DNA from: Desulfofustis glycolicus DSM 9705 | GTDB lineage: Bacteria; Desulfobacterota; Desulfobulbia; Desulfobulbales; Desulfocapsaceae | Length of the DNA: 64,000 nt | Direction: 5' to 3' | Assembly: GCF_900130015.1 (NCBI RefSeq) | Contig: NZ_FQXS01000023.1 | Coordinates: 1 to 64,000 of the forward strand | Shown: positions 42,855 to 51,655 of the stretch, one piece after another | Position numbering within the stretch: position 1 is the first letter of the stretch | How the letters are laid out: each line of letters starts with the position of its first letter | Program-made: the position numbers and the translations under genes | Notes under the pieces: model-generated | Seen by the model: the letters and a program-made list of their open reading frames with translations, nothing else | Databases searched by the model: none | Told to the model about the DNA's origin: nothing

Positions 42855-42902
42855 TATTGTTTTCGGCACGATCCCCCAACCTCAATAAAAGGAATGATCA
42901 TT

Positions 42903-43745
42903 ATGAAGAAAACGTTTTTATGTACTATCGCCTTACTTCTCTCCTGCTTTGTCGCTATGGCTGTAGCCGAAGACAAAGTTATCACCATGAGCACGACAAC
43001 CAGTACCGAGGCCTCCGGGTTGCTCGATTATCTGCTGCCCGAATTCCAAAAGGATACCGGTATAACCGTACGAGTGATGGCTAAGGGGACCGGGGCGGCA
43101 TTGAAAGACGGCATGGACGGTAATGCCGATGTGGTCTTTGTGCACGACCAGAAACGAGAGAAGACGTTCGTTGCCGAGGGGTACGGCACGAAACGCTACT
43201 ACGTGATGTACAACGATTTCATCCTTGTCGGCCCGCCGGCGGATCCGGCCAAACTGAAGTCTGCTCCGGGCGTTGTCGATGCGATGAAGCAGATTGCCGC
43301 AGCCGAGGCACCGTTTGTCTCGCGCGGAGACAACAGTGGCACCCATTCCCGGGAAAAGCAGCTCTGGGCTGCCACCGGGTTGCCGGTCACCGATGCCGGC
43401 GCGCCGCAGGATAGTGACGGATGGTATTTCTCCATTGGCCAAGGGATGGGCGAAGCGCTCATTTTCGCCCAGGAAAAAATGGGATATGTCCTTGCCGATC
43501 GGGGCACCTACCTGAATTACAAGTTTGGCCGTGAGGAACCGCTCGAACTGGAAATCGTCTACGAGGGTGACGACCTGTTGAAAAACCCGTATGGCGTGAT
43601 CCCGGTCAATCCGGACAAGCATCCCCATGTAAAATTCGAATTGGCCGATCAGTTTGCCAAATGGCTTGTTTCCCCGCGCGGTCAAGAAGTCATCGGCAGC
43701 TACAAATTGCTCGGCAAACCACTGTTTTACCCGGACGCCAACTAG
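42903..43745 (+). CDS. tupA: Tungstate/molybdate ABC transporter binding protein (TupA-like)
   Basis: 280 residues with signal peptide MKKTFLCTIALLLSCFVAMAVA. The mature start has the TupA hallmark MSTTTSTEASGLLDYLLPEF, then AKGTGAALKDGMDGNADVVFVHD and FVSRGDNSGTHSREKQLW, residues that in TupA coordinate the oxyanion. It captures tungstate (family norm) or molybdate in the periplasm. ATG 42903 has AAAGGA at 9-bp spacing; ATG 42894 is an alternative. Located between nifV and nifA, which makes supply of metal to the nif system plausible, although tungstate enzymes such as formate dehydrogenase are an equally good client. Confidence 0.9.
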   Translation: MKKTFLCTIALLLSCFVAMAVAEDKVITMSTTTSTEASGLLDYLLPEFQKDTGITVRVMAKGTGAALKDGMDGNADVVFVHDQKREKTFVAEGYGTKRYYVMYNDFILVGPPADPAKLKSAPGVVDAMKQIAAAEAPFVSRGDNSGTHSREKQLWAATGLPVTDAGAPQDSDGWYFSIGQGMGEALIFAQEKMGYVLADRGTYLNYKFGREEPLELEIVYEGDDLLKNPYGVIPVNPDKHPHVKFELADQFAKWLVSPRGQEVIGSYKLLGKPLFYPDAN

Positions 43746-43857
43746 CAGAAGGAGTCGATATAAGCAGGAAGCCCCTGCATCAGAACGGGAGATACCCTGG
43801 TTCCGGGAGGTTGCCTCGTGCGCCTTCCGGAATTTTATATAGTGAGCGCACCATGTT

Positions 43858-44559
43858 ATGGATTTCCTGAGCCAAAGTCTCGCTGCCGCTCTAGAGATGA
43901 TCTGGTCTCTGGACGACGAGATGTATTTCATCGTTTATATCTCGCTTTCCGTCAGCTTCTTTTCGACGCTGATTGCCTCACTATTCGGGGTTCCGCTCGG
44001 TTTTTTGATAGCTGTCAACCACTTTTCCGGTAAGCGAGTTCTGATAACCATCCTCAATACGCTGCTGGCCCTGCCGACCGTGGTTATCGGTTTGTTCGTC
44101 TATGCTTTCCTGTCCCGCCGGGGCGTGCTTGGTTTCCTGGGTATGCTGTATACTCCGGAGGCCATTGTCGTTGGCCAGGTAATTCTGATCCTACCCTGGG
44201 TGGCTGTGTTTACTATGGCCGCGGTCAGTCGTATTGACGAACGGTATCGTTATACCGCTTTGACGCTGGGAGCCACCCGCCTGCATGCGGCGCTGGTTGT
44301 TGCAAGGGAGGCGAGATTCGGTATCATCGCCGCCATTATTGCCGCATTTGGCAGGGTTATCGCGGAAATCGGCATAGCTATGATGCTTGGCGGCAATATC
44401 AAAGGGTTCACTAGGACGATGACCACCGCCATGGCGCTGGAACATAACAAGGGCGAGTTCGTGCTGGCCGTCGCTCTGGGCATCGTCCTCTTGTCGGTCA
44501 GTCTTGTGATGAATATCGTTTTCCAGTTGATTCAAGGACGATACGGAGTCCAGCGATGA
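43858..44559 (+). CDS. tupB: Tungstate/molybdate ABC transporter permease (TupB-like)
   Basis: 233 residues, about five transmembrane segments, with the permease EAA-like loop (ALTLGATRLHAALVVAREARFGI) and GRVIAEIGIAMMLGGNIKGFTR typical of TupB/WtpB. It forms the membrane channel with TupC. A weak ribosome binding site; 112 bases separate it from tupA. It overlaps tupC by 4 bases. Confidence 0.9.
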   Translation: MDFLSQSLAAALEMIWSLDDEMYFIVYISLSVSFFSTLIASLFGVPLGFLIAVNHFSGKRVLITILNTLLALPTVVIGLFVYAFLSRRGVLGFLGMLYTPEAIVVGQVILILPWVAVFTMAAVSRIDERYRYTALTLGATRLHAALVVAREARFGIIAAIIAAFGRVIAEIGIAMMLGGNIKGFTRTMTTAMALEHNKGEFVLAVALGIVLLSVSLVMNIVFQLIQGRYGVQR

Positions 44560-45581
44560 CGCTTTTCTCGCTGACCGGCGTACGCCAGGTATTCGAAGGT
44601 AGGACTGTTCTCGATATCGAGCATCTGGAATTGTCCGCCGCAAGCAGTTATTCGTTGCAGGGGCCAAACGGCAGCGGTAAATCGACGCTGCTAAACATCC
44701 TCGCCTTCCTCGAGCCACCGACTGCCGGCGAGATTCGTTTCCAAGGGCGGGTTGTCGACTGGCGGGAAAAAACGCTGCACCTGTTGCGGAGAAAGGTTGT
44801 GCTGGTCGACCAGCATCCGATCATGTTCTCGACGACGGTCATCAAAAATGTCGAATATGGGCTGCGTATGCGAGGGATTCCGTCCCGCAAACGCCGGGCG
44901 GCGGCCGAAGCAGCGCTCGAGCGTGTCGGTCTGCACGCCTTCGCCGATCGGCAGGCCCATCGGTTGTCGGGAGGCGAGACGCAGCGAGTGGCTATCGCCC
45001 GGGCGCTTGCCTGTGAACCGGACGTCATGCTCTTCGACGAACCAACGGCCAGTGTTGACGTGGAGAACCAGGCGCTGATCGAAGCGGTTATTCAGGATAT
45101 TCGCCGGCAGCAGCGGGTCTCGGTAATTTTCGCCACACACAAGCGCCTCGAAGCCGCCCGGCTGGCAGAACGACGGATTTTTCTGTTTGCCGGCAAGGTG
45201 ACCGGGCCCGGCGGAGAAAACGTGCTGTCGGGCATTATCGCACATCGGCCGGATCGTTCGGTCTGCACCCTTGGCCCGACCGTTGAACTGGAAGTGAGAC
45301 AACGGTTACCGTCGGGACCTGTAAGGATCGCGGTGAAACCGGAAGGGATTCGCGTCTACTCTGCCGCCGAACGCCAAAACGTCGCTTTTACTTCTGTCCT
45401 GCACAGCGGTAGAGTGCTGCAGATGACATTGGAAGGAGATGCCGTCAAACTCCATGTGGATATCGGCATTCCGCTCAAGACGGTGCTGTCACGGGATGAG
45501 GCTGTCGATTCCGGAATCATGGTCGGCGACACTGTTCGGGTGGCGATCGATCCGGACGCCATTCAGGCGGTTCAGGGTTGA
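44556..45581 (+). CDS. tupC: Tungstate/molybdate ABC transporter ATPase (TupC-like) with C-terminal TOBE-like domain
   Basis: 341 residues. ABC ATPase domain: Walker A GPNGSGKST (36-44), Q-loop region VLVDQHPIMF, signature LSGGETQRVAIARALA, Walker B DVMLFDEPTASVD, H-loop IFATHKR. The extra ~100 C-terminal residues (VRIAVKPEGIRVY ... VDIGIPLKTVLSRDEA ... GDTVRVAIDPDAI) look like a TOBE/MOP-type oxyanion-sensing domain, as in ModC, which is less usual for short TupC proteins. Followed by a hairpin at 45601. Confidence 0.9.
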   Translation: MTLFSLTGVRQVFEGRTVLDIEHLELSAASSYSLQGPNGSGKSTLLNILAFLEPPTAGEIRFQGRVVDWREKTLHLLRRKVVLVDQHPIMFSTTVIKNVEYGLRMRGIPSRKRRAAAEAALERVGLHAFADRQAHRLSGGETQRVAIARALACEPDVMLFDEPTASVDVENQALIEAVIQDIRRQQRVSVIFATHKRLEAARLAERRIFLFAGKVTGPGGENVLSGIIAHRPDRSVCTLGPTVELEVRQRLPSGPVRIAVKPEGIRVYSAAERQNVAFTSVLHSGRVLQMTLEGDAVKLHVDIGIPLKTVLSRDEAVDSGIMVGDTVRVAIDPDAIQAVQG

Positions 45582-45600
45582 GCCGGTGATGGAACGAGAG

Positions 45601-45632
45601 CCGTTCCCCCGTCGCTAAGCGTCGGGGGAACG
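45601..45632. terminator. Shared hairpin between convergent tupC and glnK
   Basis: CCGTTCCCCCG pairs with CGGGGGAACGG around GTCGCTAAGCGT or a shorter loop. It lies 20 bases after tupC and 29 before the end of glnK. No T-run on either side, so Rho-independent termination is uncertain. Confidence 0.55.
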
Positions 45633-45660
45633 GGAGAGGAGTGTGCGGTTCTGCCGGTAT

Positions 45661-46014
<354 letters not shown>

Positions 46015-46025
46015 TTAGTAGATGA

Positions 46026-47369
46026 TCAATCTTTGGTGAATTCCGGGTAGGCGTCGAGGCCACACTCCGAGATATCGCAACCGACCATCTCTTCTTCCTC
46101 GCTGACCCGGATACCGAGGATCGCTTTGATGATGAGCCAGGTGACGAAACTGGTTCCGAATACCCAGGAAAAAATGGTCACCACGCCGATCAACTGGGCG
46201 ATAAGCGACCCGTCGGGGTTGGTGAAGGAGACGGCAATCAGGCCCCAGATGCCGACGACCCCATGGACCGAGATGGCGCCGACCGGGTCGTCGATTTTTG
46301 CTTTGTCAATGAATATGATCGAGGTAACAACGATCAGGCCGCCGATGGCGCCGACGATGGTAGCGAGCAACGGACTGGGAGTCAACGGTTCGGCGGTAAT
46401 GGCCACCAGGCCGGCAAGGGCGCCGTTGAGTGCCATGGTCAGGTCGGCCTTGCCGAACCAAGCACGGGACAGCAGCAAGGCCGCAACCAGGCCGCCGGCC
46501 GCGGCGGTATTGGTGTTGACAAAGACCATGGAGACGGCGTTTGCTTCTTCGATATTGCTTATTTTCAGTTCGGAGCCGCCGTTGAACCCGAACCAGCCGA
46601 GCCACAGGATAAAGGTTCCCAGGGTCGCCAGCGGCAGGTTGGCGCCGGGGATGGCGTTGATACGACCGCCACTGTACTTGCCTTTCCGTGGGCCGAGCAG
46701 CAGGACACCGGCGATAGCTGCTGAGGCGCCGCACAGGTGAACAACGCCCGAGCCGGCAAAATCGAGAAAGCCAAGCCCGTCAAGAAAGCCGCCGCCCCAT
46801 TTCCAATAGCCCTGCACCGGGTAAATAAAACCGGTCATGACCACAGCAAAGAGCAGAAAGGCCCATAATTTCATCCGTTCGGCGACGGCGCCGGAAACAA
46901 TCGACATCGCGGTCGCCACGAAGACCACCTGGAAGAAGAAATCTGCCATGCTCGAGTAATAGGTTTCTCCGCCGCTGGCCAGGACATCGCCGGCGGCATG
47001 GTCGGGGCCAAGGAAAAAGCTCAACCCGGGGATGACCCCGTTCGGTCCGCCGCCGTACATGATATTGTAACCTACAATCAGGTACATGATCGAGGCGATG
47101 GAGTAGAGGGCAACGTTCTTGGTGAGAATCTCCACGGTGTTCTTACCGCGGACGAGTCCGGCTTCAAGCATCGCAAAACCGGCACCCATCCACATGACCA
47201 GTGCTCCCGACATCAGAAAATAGAACGTATCGACCGCATAAGCGAGTTCGATTACCGTATTGCCGAGTTGCACCTCATCGGCCAGAGCGGGAAACGCCAC
47301 TGCCAGCGCGGCGAGGCAGATCGCGCCGCCCCAATAGGTTTTGGGTTTCAGCTTCATTCTTTTGTTCAC
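46026..47369 (-). CDS. amtB: Ammonium transporter
   Basis: 447 residues. A signal-like N-terminus ending FPALADE, then about eleven transmembrane segments. Pore histidines are in GVVHLCGASAA and ISVHGVVGIWGLIAV; AMT signature DFAGSGVVH is present. It moves ammonium/ammonia through the inner membrane and is gated by GlnK. The start is a GTG at 47369 with AGGAGG upstream, and a sigma54 promoter lies about 90 bases upstream, so expression follows nitrogen limitation. Confidence 0.95.
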   Translation of the reverse strand: MNKRMKLKPKTYWGGAICLAALAVAFPALADEVQLGNTVIELAYAVDTFYFLMSGALVMWMGAGFAMLEAGLVRGKNTVEILTKNVALYSIASIMYLIVGYNIMYGGGPNGVIPGLSFFLGPDHAAGDVLASGGETYYSSMADFFFQVVFVATAMSIVSGAVAERMKLWAFLLFAVVMTGFIYPVQGYWKWGGGFLDGLGFLDFAGSGVVHLCGASAAIAGVLLLGPRKGKYSGGRINAIPGANLPLATLGTFILWLGWFGFNGGSELKISNIEEANAVSMVFVNTNTAAAGGLVAALLLSRAWFGKADLTMALNGALAGLVAITAEPLTPSPLLATIVGAIGGLIVVTSIIFIDKAKIDDPVGAISVHGVVGIWGLIAVSFTNPDGSLIAQLIGVVTIFSWVFGTSFVTWLIIKAILGIRVSEEEEMVGCDISECGLDAYPEFTKD

Positions 47370-47444
47370 GTTCGGTCCTCCTTGTTGAGTTGATTCGTCT
47401 TGAAGCGGTGCTTAAAACGAGTGTTTGTTGGTTGCCGGGTTTAA

Positions 47445-47460
47445 CGCAAAGGTTGTGCCA
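47445..47460 (-). promoter_or_regulatory. Sigma54 promoter of amtB-glnK
   Basis: On the minus strand TGGCACAACCTTTGCG matches TGGCAC-N5-TTGCW except the last base. It lies 75-90 bases upstream of the amtB GTG. The remaining 47461-47695 is AT-rich and shows no gene. Confidence 0.85.
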
Positions 47461-47695
47461 GATTTGTAGATGAAATAGATAAGTGCGTAGTAACAGCAAT
47501 TTGAAGCGTTCTGGCGTGATTCTCCAGGCAAGCACCGAGCAATAAAATGACAATAATGGAACACAAAAAATGCGTAAAATACAAATATGTAACATGCGTC
47601 GGTGTTTCGAGTTGTATCGGTTGCTCGAACGTATAGCGTTGCCGGCAGCATGCACCGGATGGCCGGCACGAGGGGTACGCGGGAACCGTTTGCTT

Positions 47696-49297
47696 TCAAG
47701 ATCGAAAAGAGTCGAAGCGACTCAGGCGGTATTTTTTTATGCGGTAGCCGATTTGGCGTTGGGTCAGGCCGAGTTCCCGGGCGGCGCGTACCTGCACCCA
47801 GCCGTTCCGCCGCAGGGCCGCCTCGACTTCCGCACGTTCAATTTCTTGCAGTGATTTGCCGGCCGGCGACGATGGGGACGGAGGCGACGCCGGTGCCGCC
47901 GGCCGTGCCGTGGGCGGCAATCTTGTGTCGGGAGAAGTAAGGGTGGACGGCAGGTCGGCGGTAGTGAGCCGGTCGTCTTCGGTGAGAATAACCATCCGTT
48001 CGACCAGGTTCTGCATTTCGCGAACGTTCCCGGGCCACGGGTAGTCAATGAGAAAGTCGAGCAGGTCGGCGGTCATCCTGATCTGCCGGTTGTTACGCTC
48101 GTTGCTCTTGTTGAGGAAGTGGTTGAAGAGCAGCGGGATGTCCTCTTTTCGCTCGCGCAGAGAGGGGAGCATGATTGGCACCACGTTCAGTCGGTAGTAA
48201 AGATCGGCGCGGAAACGGCCGCGATTGACTTCACGTTCAAGGCTGGCGTTGGTTGCGGCGACGATACGTACGTCGACGCTGAAGGTCTTGGTGCCGCCGA
48301 CCCGCTCAAATTGCTTTTCCTGGAGAACTCGCAGCATTTTCACCTGCAGGGTGAGCGGCATCTCGCCGATTTCGTCGAGAAAAATCGTGCCCCCGTCGGC
48401 GAGTTCGAACCTGCCCGGCCGGGTCGCGTGGGCATTGGTAAAGGCGCCGCGCTCATGGCCGAACAGTTCACTCTCCAGCAGCGCCTCCGGCAAGGCCGCG
48501 CAATTGACCTTGATGAACGCTTTGTGCCGGCGGTCCCCGCTTTCGTGGATAGCTCGTGCGACCAGTTCCTTGCCGGTGCCCGATTCACCGAGCAACAGAA
48601 CCGTGGCGGAACTGGCGGCGATCTTGTTGATGATTCCGAAGACTTCCTGTATCGGCTTGGAGTGGCCGATAATCGAATGGCGACCATGCGGTGCGTGCAG
48701 GCGTGCCTTGAGCGTCTCGTTTTCCTTGATCAGCTTTTTCTCCTTTTTCTCAATGGCGCGGTGCAGGGTCAGGAATTGACCGATCAGCGTTGCCAGAATG
48801 GTCAGGAAGTGAATGTCTTCCTCGAACGAGACGTCTTCGTCAAAAAGGCGATCGACGGTGAGAACTCCTTCGGGGTGATCATGGACAATGACCGGCACAC
48901 CAAGAAAGGAGATAGTGCTGCGAGTCAGGCCGAGTCGGGCGCCGGTACGATTGAGAAAGAGTGGTTCGCTGCTGATGTCCGGCACGACAAAGGGTGAGCG
49001 CGTCTGGAAAATCTGACCACAGACCCCTTCGTCAGGTCGATAGACGCCACGTTGCTCTTCTTCGTTTGACAGACCGCATGATGCCTTGATGGTCAGCCGT
49101 TCGGATAATCGATCGTAGAGCAGCAGCGTAGCCCGTTCCATCTTCAGAGTATCGTTGAGCACGGCGAGGATGCTGTCGAGCGTCGTGTCCAAATCCACCG
49201 CATTGCCGATCAGTTTGGTGATATTGTAGAGAGCCAGTAACTCGAGGTGTTGAATCCCGTGTGTTCCCGGTGCCGCTCCCTTTGGGTTTGACTGCAT
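47696..49297 (-). CDS. nifA: NifA-type sigma54-dependent transcriptional activator
   Basis: 533 residues from the ATG at 49297 (AGGA upstream). GAF domain (~20-180), AAA+ domain with Walker A GESGTGKE (237-244), Walker B GTIFLDEIGE (303-312) and R-finger region RADLYYRLNVVPI, then a Pro/Ser-rich linker and a C-terminal Fis-type HTH (RAARELGLTQRQIGYRIKKYRL) of NifA type. The sigma54-contact loop reads GAFTNA (284-289) instead of GAFTGA. The linker lacks the cysteines of oxygen-sensing rhizobial NifA, and no nifL is nearby. Located beside amtB-glnK and divergent from nifH, it should activate nifH via the UAS at 49586. Confidence 0.9.
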   Translation of the reverse strand: MQSNPKGAAPGTHGIQHLELLALYNITKLIGNAVDLDTTLDSILAVLNDTLKMERATLLLYDRLSERLTIKASCGLSNEEEQRGVYRPDEGVCGQIFQTRSPFVVPDISSEPLFLNRTGARLGLTRSTISFLGVPVIVHDHPEGVLTVDRLFDEDVSFEEDIHFLTILATLIGQFLTLHRAIEKKEKKLIKENETLKARLHAPHGRHSIIGHSKPIQEVFGIINKIAASSATVLLLGESGTGKELVARAIHESGDRRHKAFIKVNCAALPEALLESELFGHERGAFTNAHATRPGRFELADGGTIFLDEIGEMPLTLQVKMLRVLQEKQFERVGGTKTFSVDVRIVAATNASLEREVNRGRFRADLYYRLNVVPIMLPSLRERKEDIPLLFNHFLNKSNERNNRQIRMTADLLDFLIDYPWPGNVREMQNLVERMVILTEDDRLTTADLPSTLTSPDTRLPPTARPAAPASPPSPSSPAGKSLQEIERAEVEAALRRNGWVQVRAARELGLTQRQIGYRIKKYRLSRFDSFRS

Positions 49298-49585
49298 TGC
49301 CTGTTCCTTTACTGGACATGGATAGGTGAGTTCGGATGCCGGCAGATGTGTACGGAACGCTACCATGCGTTGGACAGAGCGCCGTATGGCTGCTGTGAAT
49401 ACTGCAGGTCCTTATACAAATGGTGTTCCATCATGGTGATTACCTGTCAACAAGCTGAAAACATGTAAGATGTGGTGATCGAAGGAATGGGCGCGAGGCA
49501 GAAAAATTACAATAGCGGTAAATATTTATAAATAAAAATTACATAAATGTGACACAAGTCGAGTCGTCATAATGTTTCATTGCTG

Positions 49586-49601
49586 TGTCAGATGGGCGAC
49601 A
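49586..49601 (+). promoter_or_regulatory. NifA upstream activator sequence for nifH
   Basis: TGT-CAGATGGGCG-ACA, an exact TGT-N10-ACA motif, 110 bases upstream of the nifH -24 element, the usual distance. It is the only such site I found in the nifA-nifH gap. Confidence 0.85.
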
Positions 49602-49710
49602 AAATTGTTGGAAATGTCGGAATCGCTGATGGGCTTGGGAAACGCGCATGTTTCTCTGAAAGGCTTCTTAACGCATTACAAATAAGCAATAAAAATGAAA
49701 CTGTAGTCGT

Positions 49711-49726
49711 TGGCACAGGGCTTGCT
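49711..49726 (+). promoter_or_regulatory. Sigma54 promoter of the nifH operon
   Basis: TGGCACAGGGCTTGCT, exact match to the -24/-12 consensus, about 100 bases before the nifH ATG. It leaves a long leader of around 90 bases with no obvious frame. Confidence 0.95.
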
Positions 49727-49782
49727 GTAAGGGAGGGCAACAACCAGTAGCCACCCTGCCGGTTGTGTCCAGAGTGGTATGA

Positions 49783-50652
<870 letters not shown>

Positions 50653-50760
50653 TCAAATTTTCCCCCATGACGGGGTGCACAACGAACACTGAAAATCATC
50701 GCCGTGGTCGATACAGGGTGGGTCGGCCTCCTTTCGGTTGCGGATCTTTCCGCCATTTTC

Positions 50761-50822
50761 GGACCTGATTCTGCGCTTCGCCGAACCTTGGCGATGCAGC
50801 CTCCGGAAGAACCGACCAGCCG
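50761..50822 (+). repeat. GC-rich palindromic element, copy 2 (nifH-nifI1 gap)
   Basis: GGACCTGATTCTGCGCTTCG and the following GCGATGCAGCCTCCGGAAGA correspond, with about 80 percent identity, to 32725-32786. A left arm around 50720 (GGGTCGGCCTCCTTTCGG) pairs imperfectly with the right arm. It lies in the 256-base gap after nifH and could reduce or end part of the transcripts, giving more nifH than nifDK mRNA. Confidence 0.6.
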
Positions 50823-50908
50823 GGCAAAGCCGATTGTTACCGTCAGCGGGAAACAGGTCACAACCTGTTGTGCCGTTGCTTGAGATTCAACTACAGGAGG
50901 GAAGAACA

Positions 50909-51262
50909 ATGATGATCATGATCAGAGCCATTATCCGACCGGAAAAGGCCGACGATGTACTGGCCGCCCTGATGGATGCGGGATTCCCGGCGGTAACCAA
51001 ATATTCGGTGGCCGGCCGCGGTAAACAGCGCGGCATCAAGATCGGCGAGATCACCTACGACGAAATTCCTAAAACCATGCTGCTCAGCGTCGTCCACGTG
51101 GAGGACAAGGAATTTGTCATTAAGACCATCATGGATGAAGCCCGATCCGGGGCAAAAGGTGCCTTTGGCGACGGCAAGATCTTTGTCTCCGAGGTCGAGG
51201 AGGTCTTCACCATCAGCTCCGGTATCCGGGAAGGGATGGTCACCGAGGAGGCGCCGGCATGA
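50909..51262 (+). CDS. nifI1: Nitrogenase-switching PII protein NifI1
   Basis: 117 residues. PII fold variant: MIRAIIRPEKADDVLAALMD start, VTKYSVAGRGKQRGIKIG T-loop without the uridylylated tyrosine, GDGKIFVSEVEEVFTIS end. NifI1 pairs with NifI2 to inhibit NifDK when 2-oxoglutarate is low. ACAGGAGGGAAGAACA precedes the ATG at 50909; the frame is open upstream but without another good start. It overlaps nifI2 by 4 bases. Confidence 0.93.
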   Translation: MMIMIRAIIRPEKADDVLAALMDAGFPAVTKYSVAGRGKQRGIKIGEITYDEIPKTMLLSVVHVEDKEFVIKTIMDEARSGAKGAFGDGKIFVSEVEEVFTISSGIREGMVTEEAPA

Positions 51263-51633
51263 AAGAAGTGATCGCCATTATTCGCATGGACATGATGAAC
51301 AAGACCAAGCGGGCCCTGACCGGTGCCGGCATCGATGCCTTCTTCGCCCACGAAGCGCAGGGGCGGGGAGTCGGTTTTGTCAATCGCCGGCTCATCGAAG
51401 GAACTCAGCACGGCTACGAGGAAGCGGCGTCATTGCTCGGTGAGAAAGGCAAGCTCTACCCGAAACGGATGGTCACCGTGGTCGTTAGGGATACCGACGT
51501 GGCCGACGTGGTTGAAGCGATCGTCGGCGTTAACCAGACGGGAAAACCGGGTGACGGAAAGATTTTCGTGCTGCCGGTCGCCGATTCGGTCCGTGTCAGA
51601 ACCGGCGAGAAGGGTCTCAAATCAATCAGTTGA
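51259..51633 (+). CDS. nifI2: Nitrogenase-switching PII protein NifI2
   Basis: 124 residues. EVIAIIRMDMMNKTKRALTG start, a long T-loop region (HEAQGRGVGFVNRRLIEGTQHGYEEA), and [21 protein letters not shown] end, typical for NifI2. Together with NifI1 it gives post-translational ammonia switch-off of nitrogenase in organisms with group II/III nif operons. 22 bases before nifD. Confidence 0.93.
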   Translation: MKEVIAIIRMDMMNKTKRALTGAGIDAFFAHEAQGRGVGFVNRRLIEGTQHGYEEAASLLGEKGKLYPKRMVTVVVRDTDVADVVEAIVGVNQTGKPGDGKIFVLPVADSVRVRTGEKGLKSIS

Positions 51634-51655
51634 ATACCGGCAAGGAGTTTTTACC

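Noticed and set aside
51323-51655. N-terminal extension of NifD
   Set aside because: It is the shadow of nifI2 in another frame; the ATG at 51656 has a good ribosome binding site.
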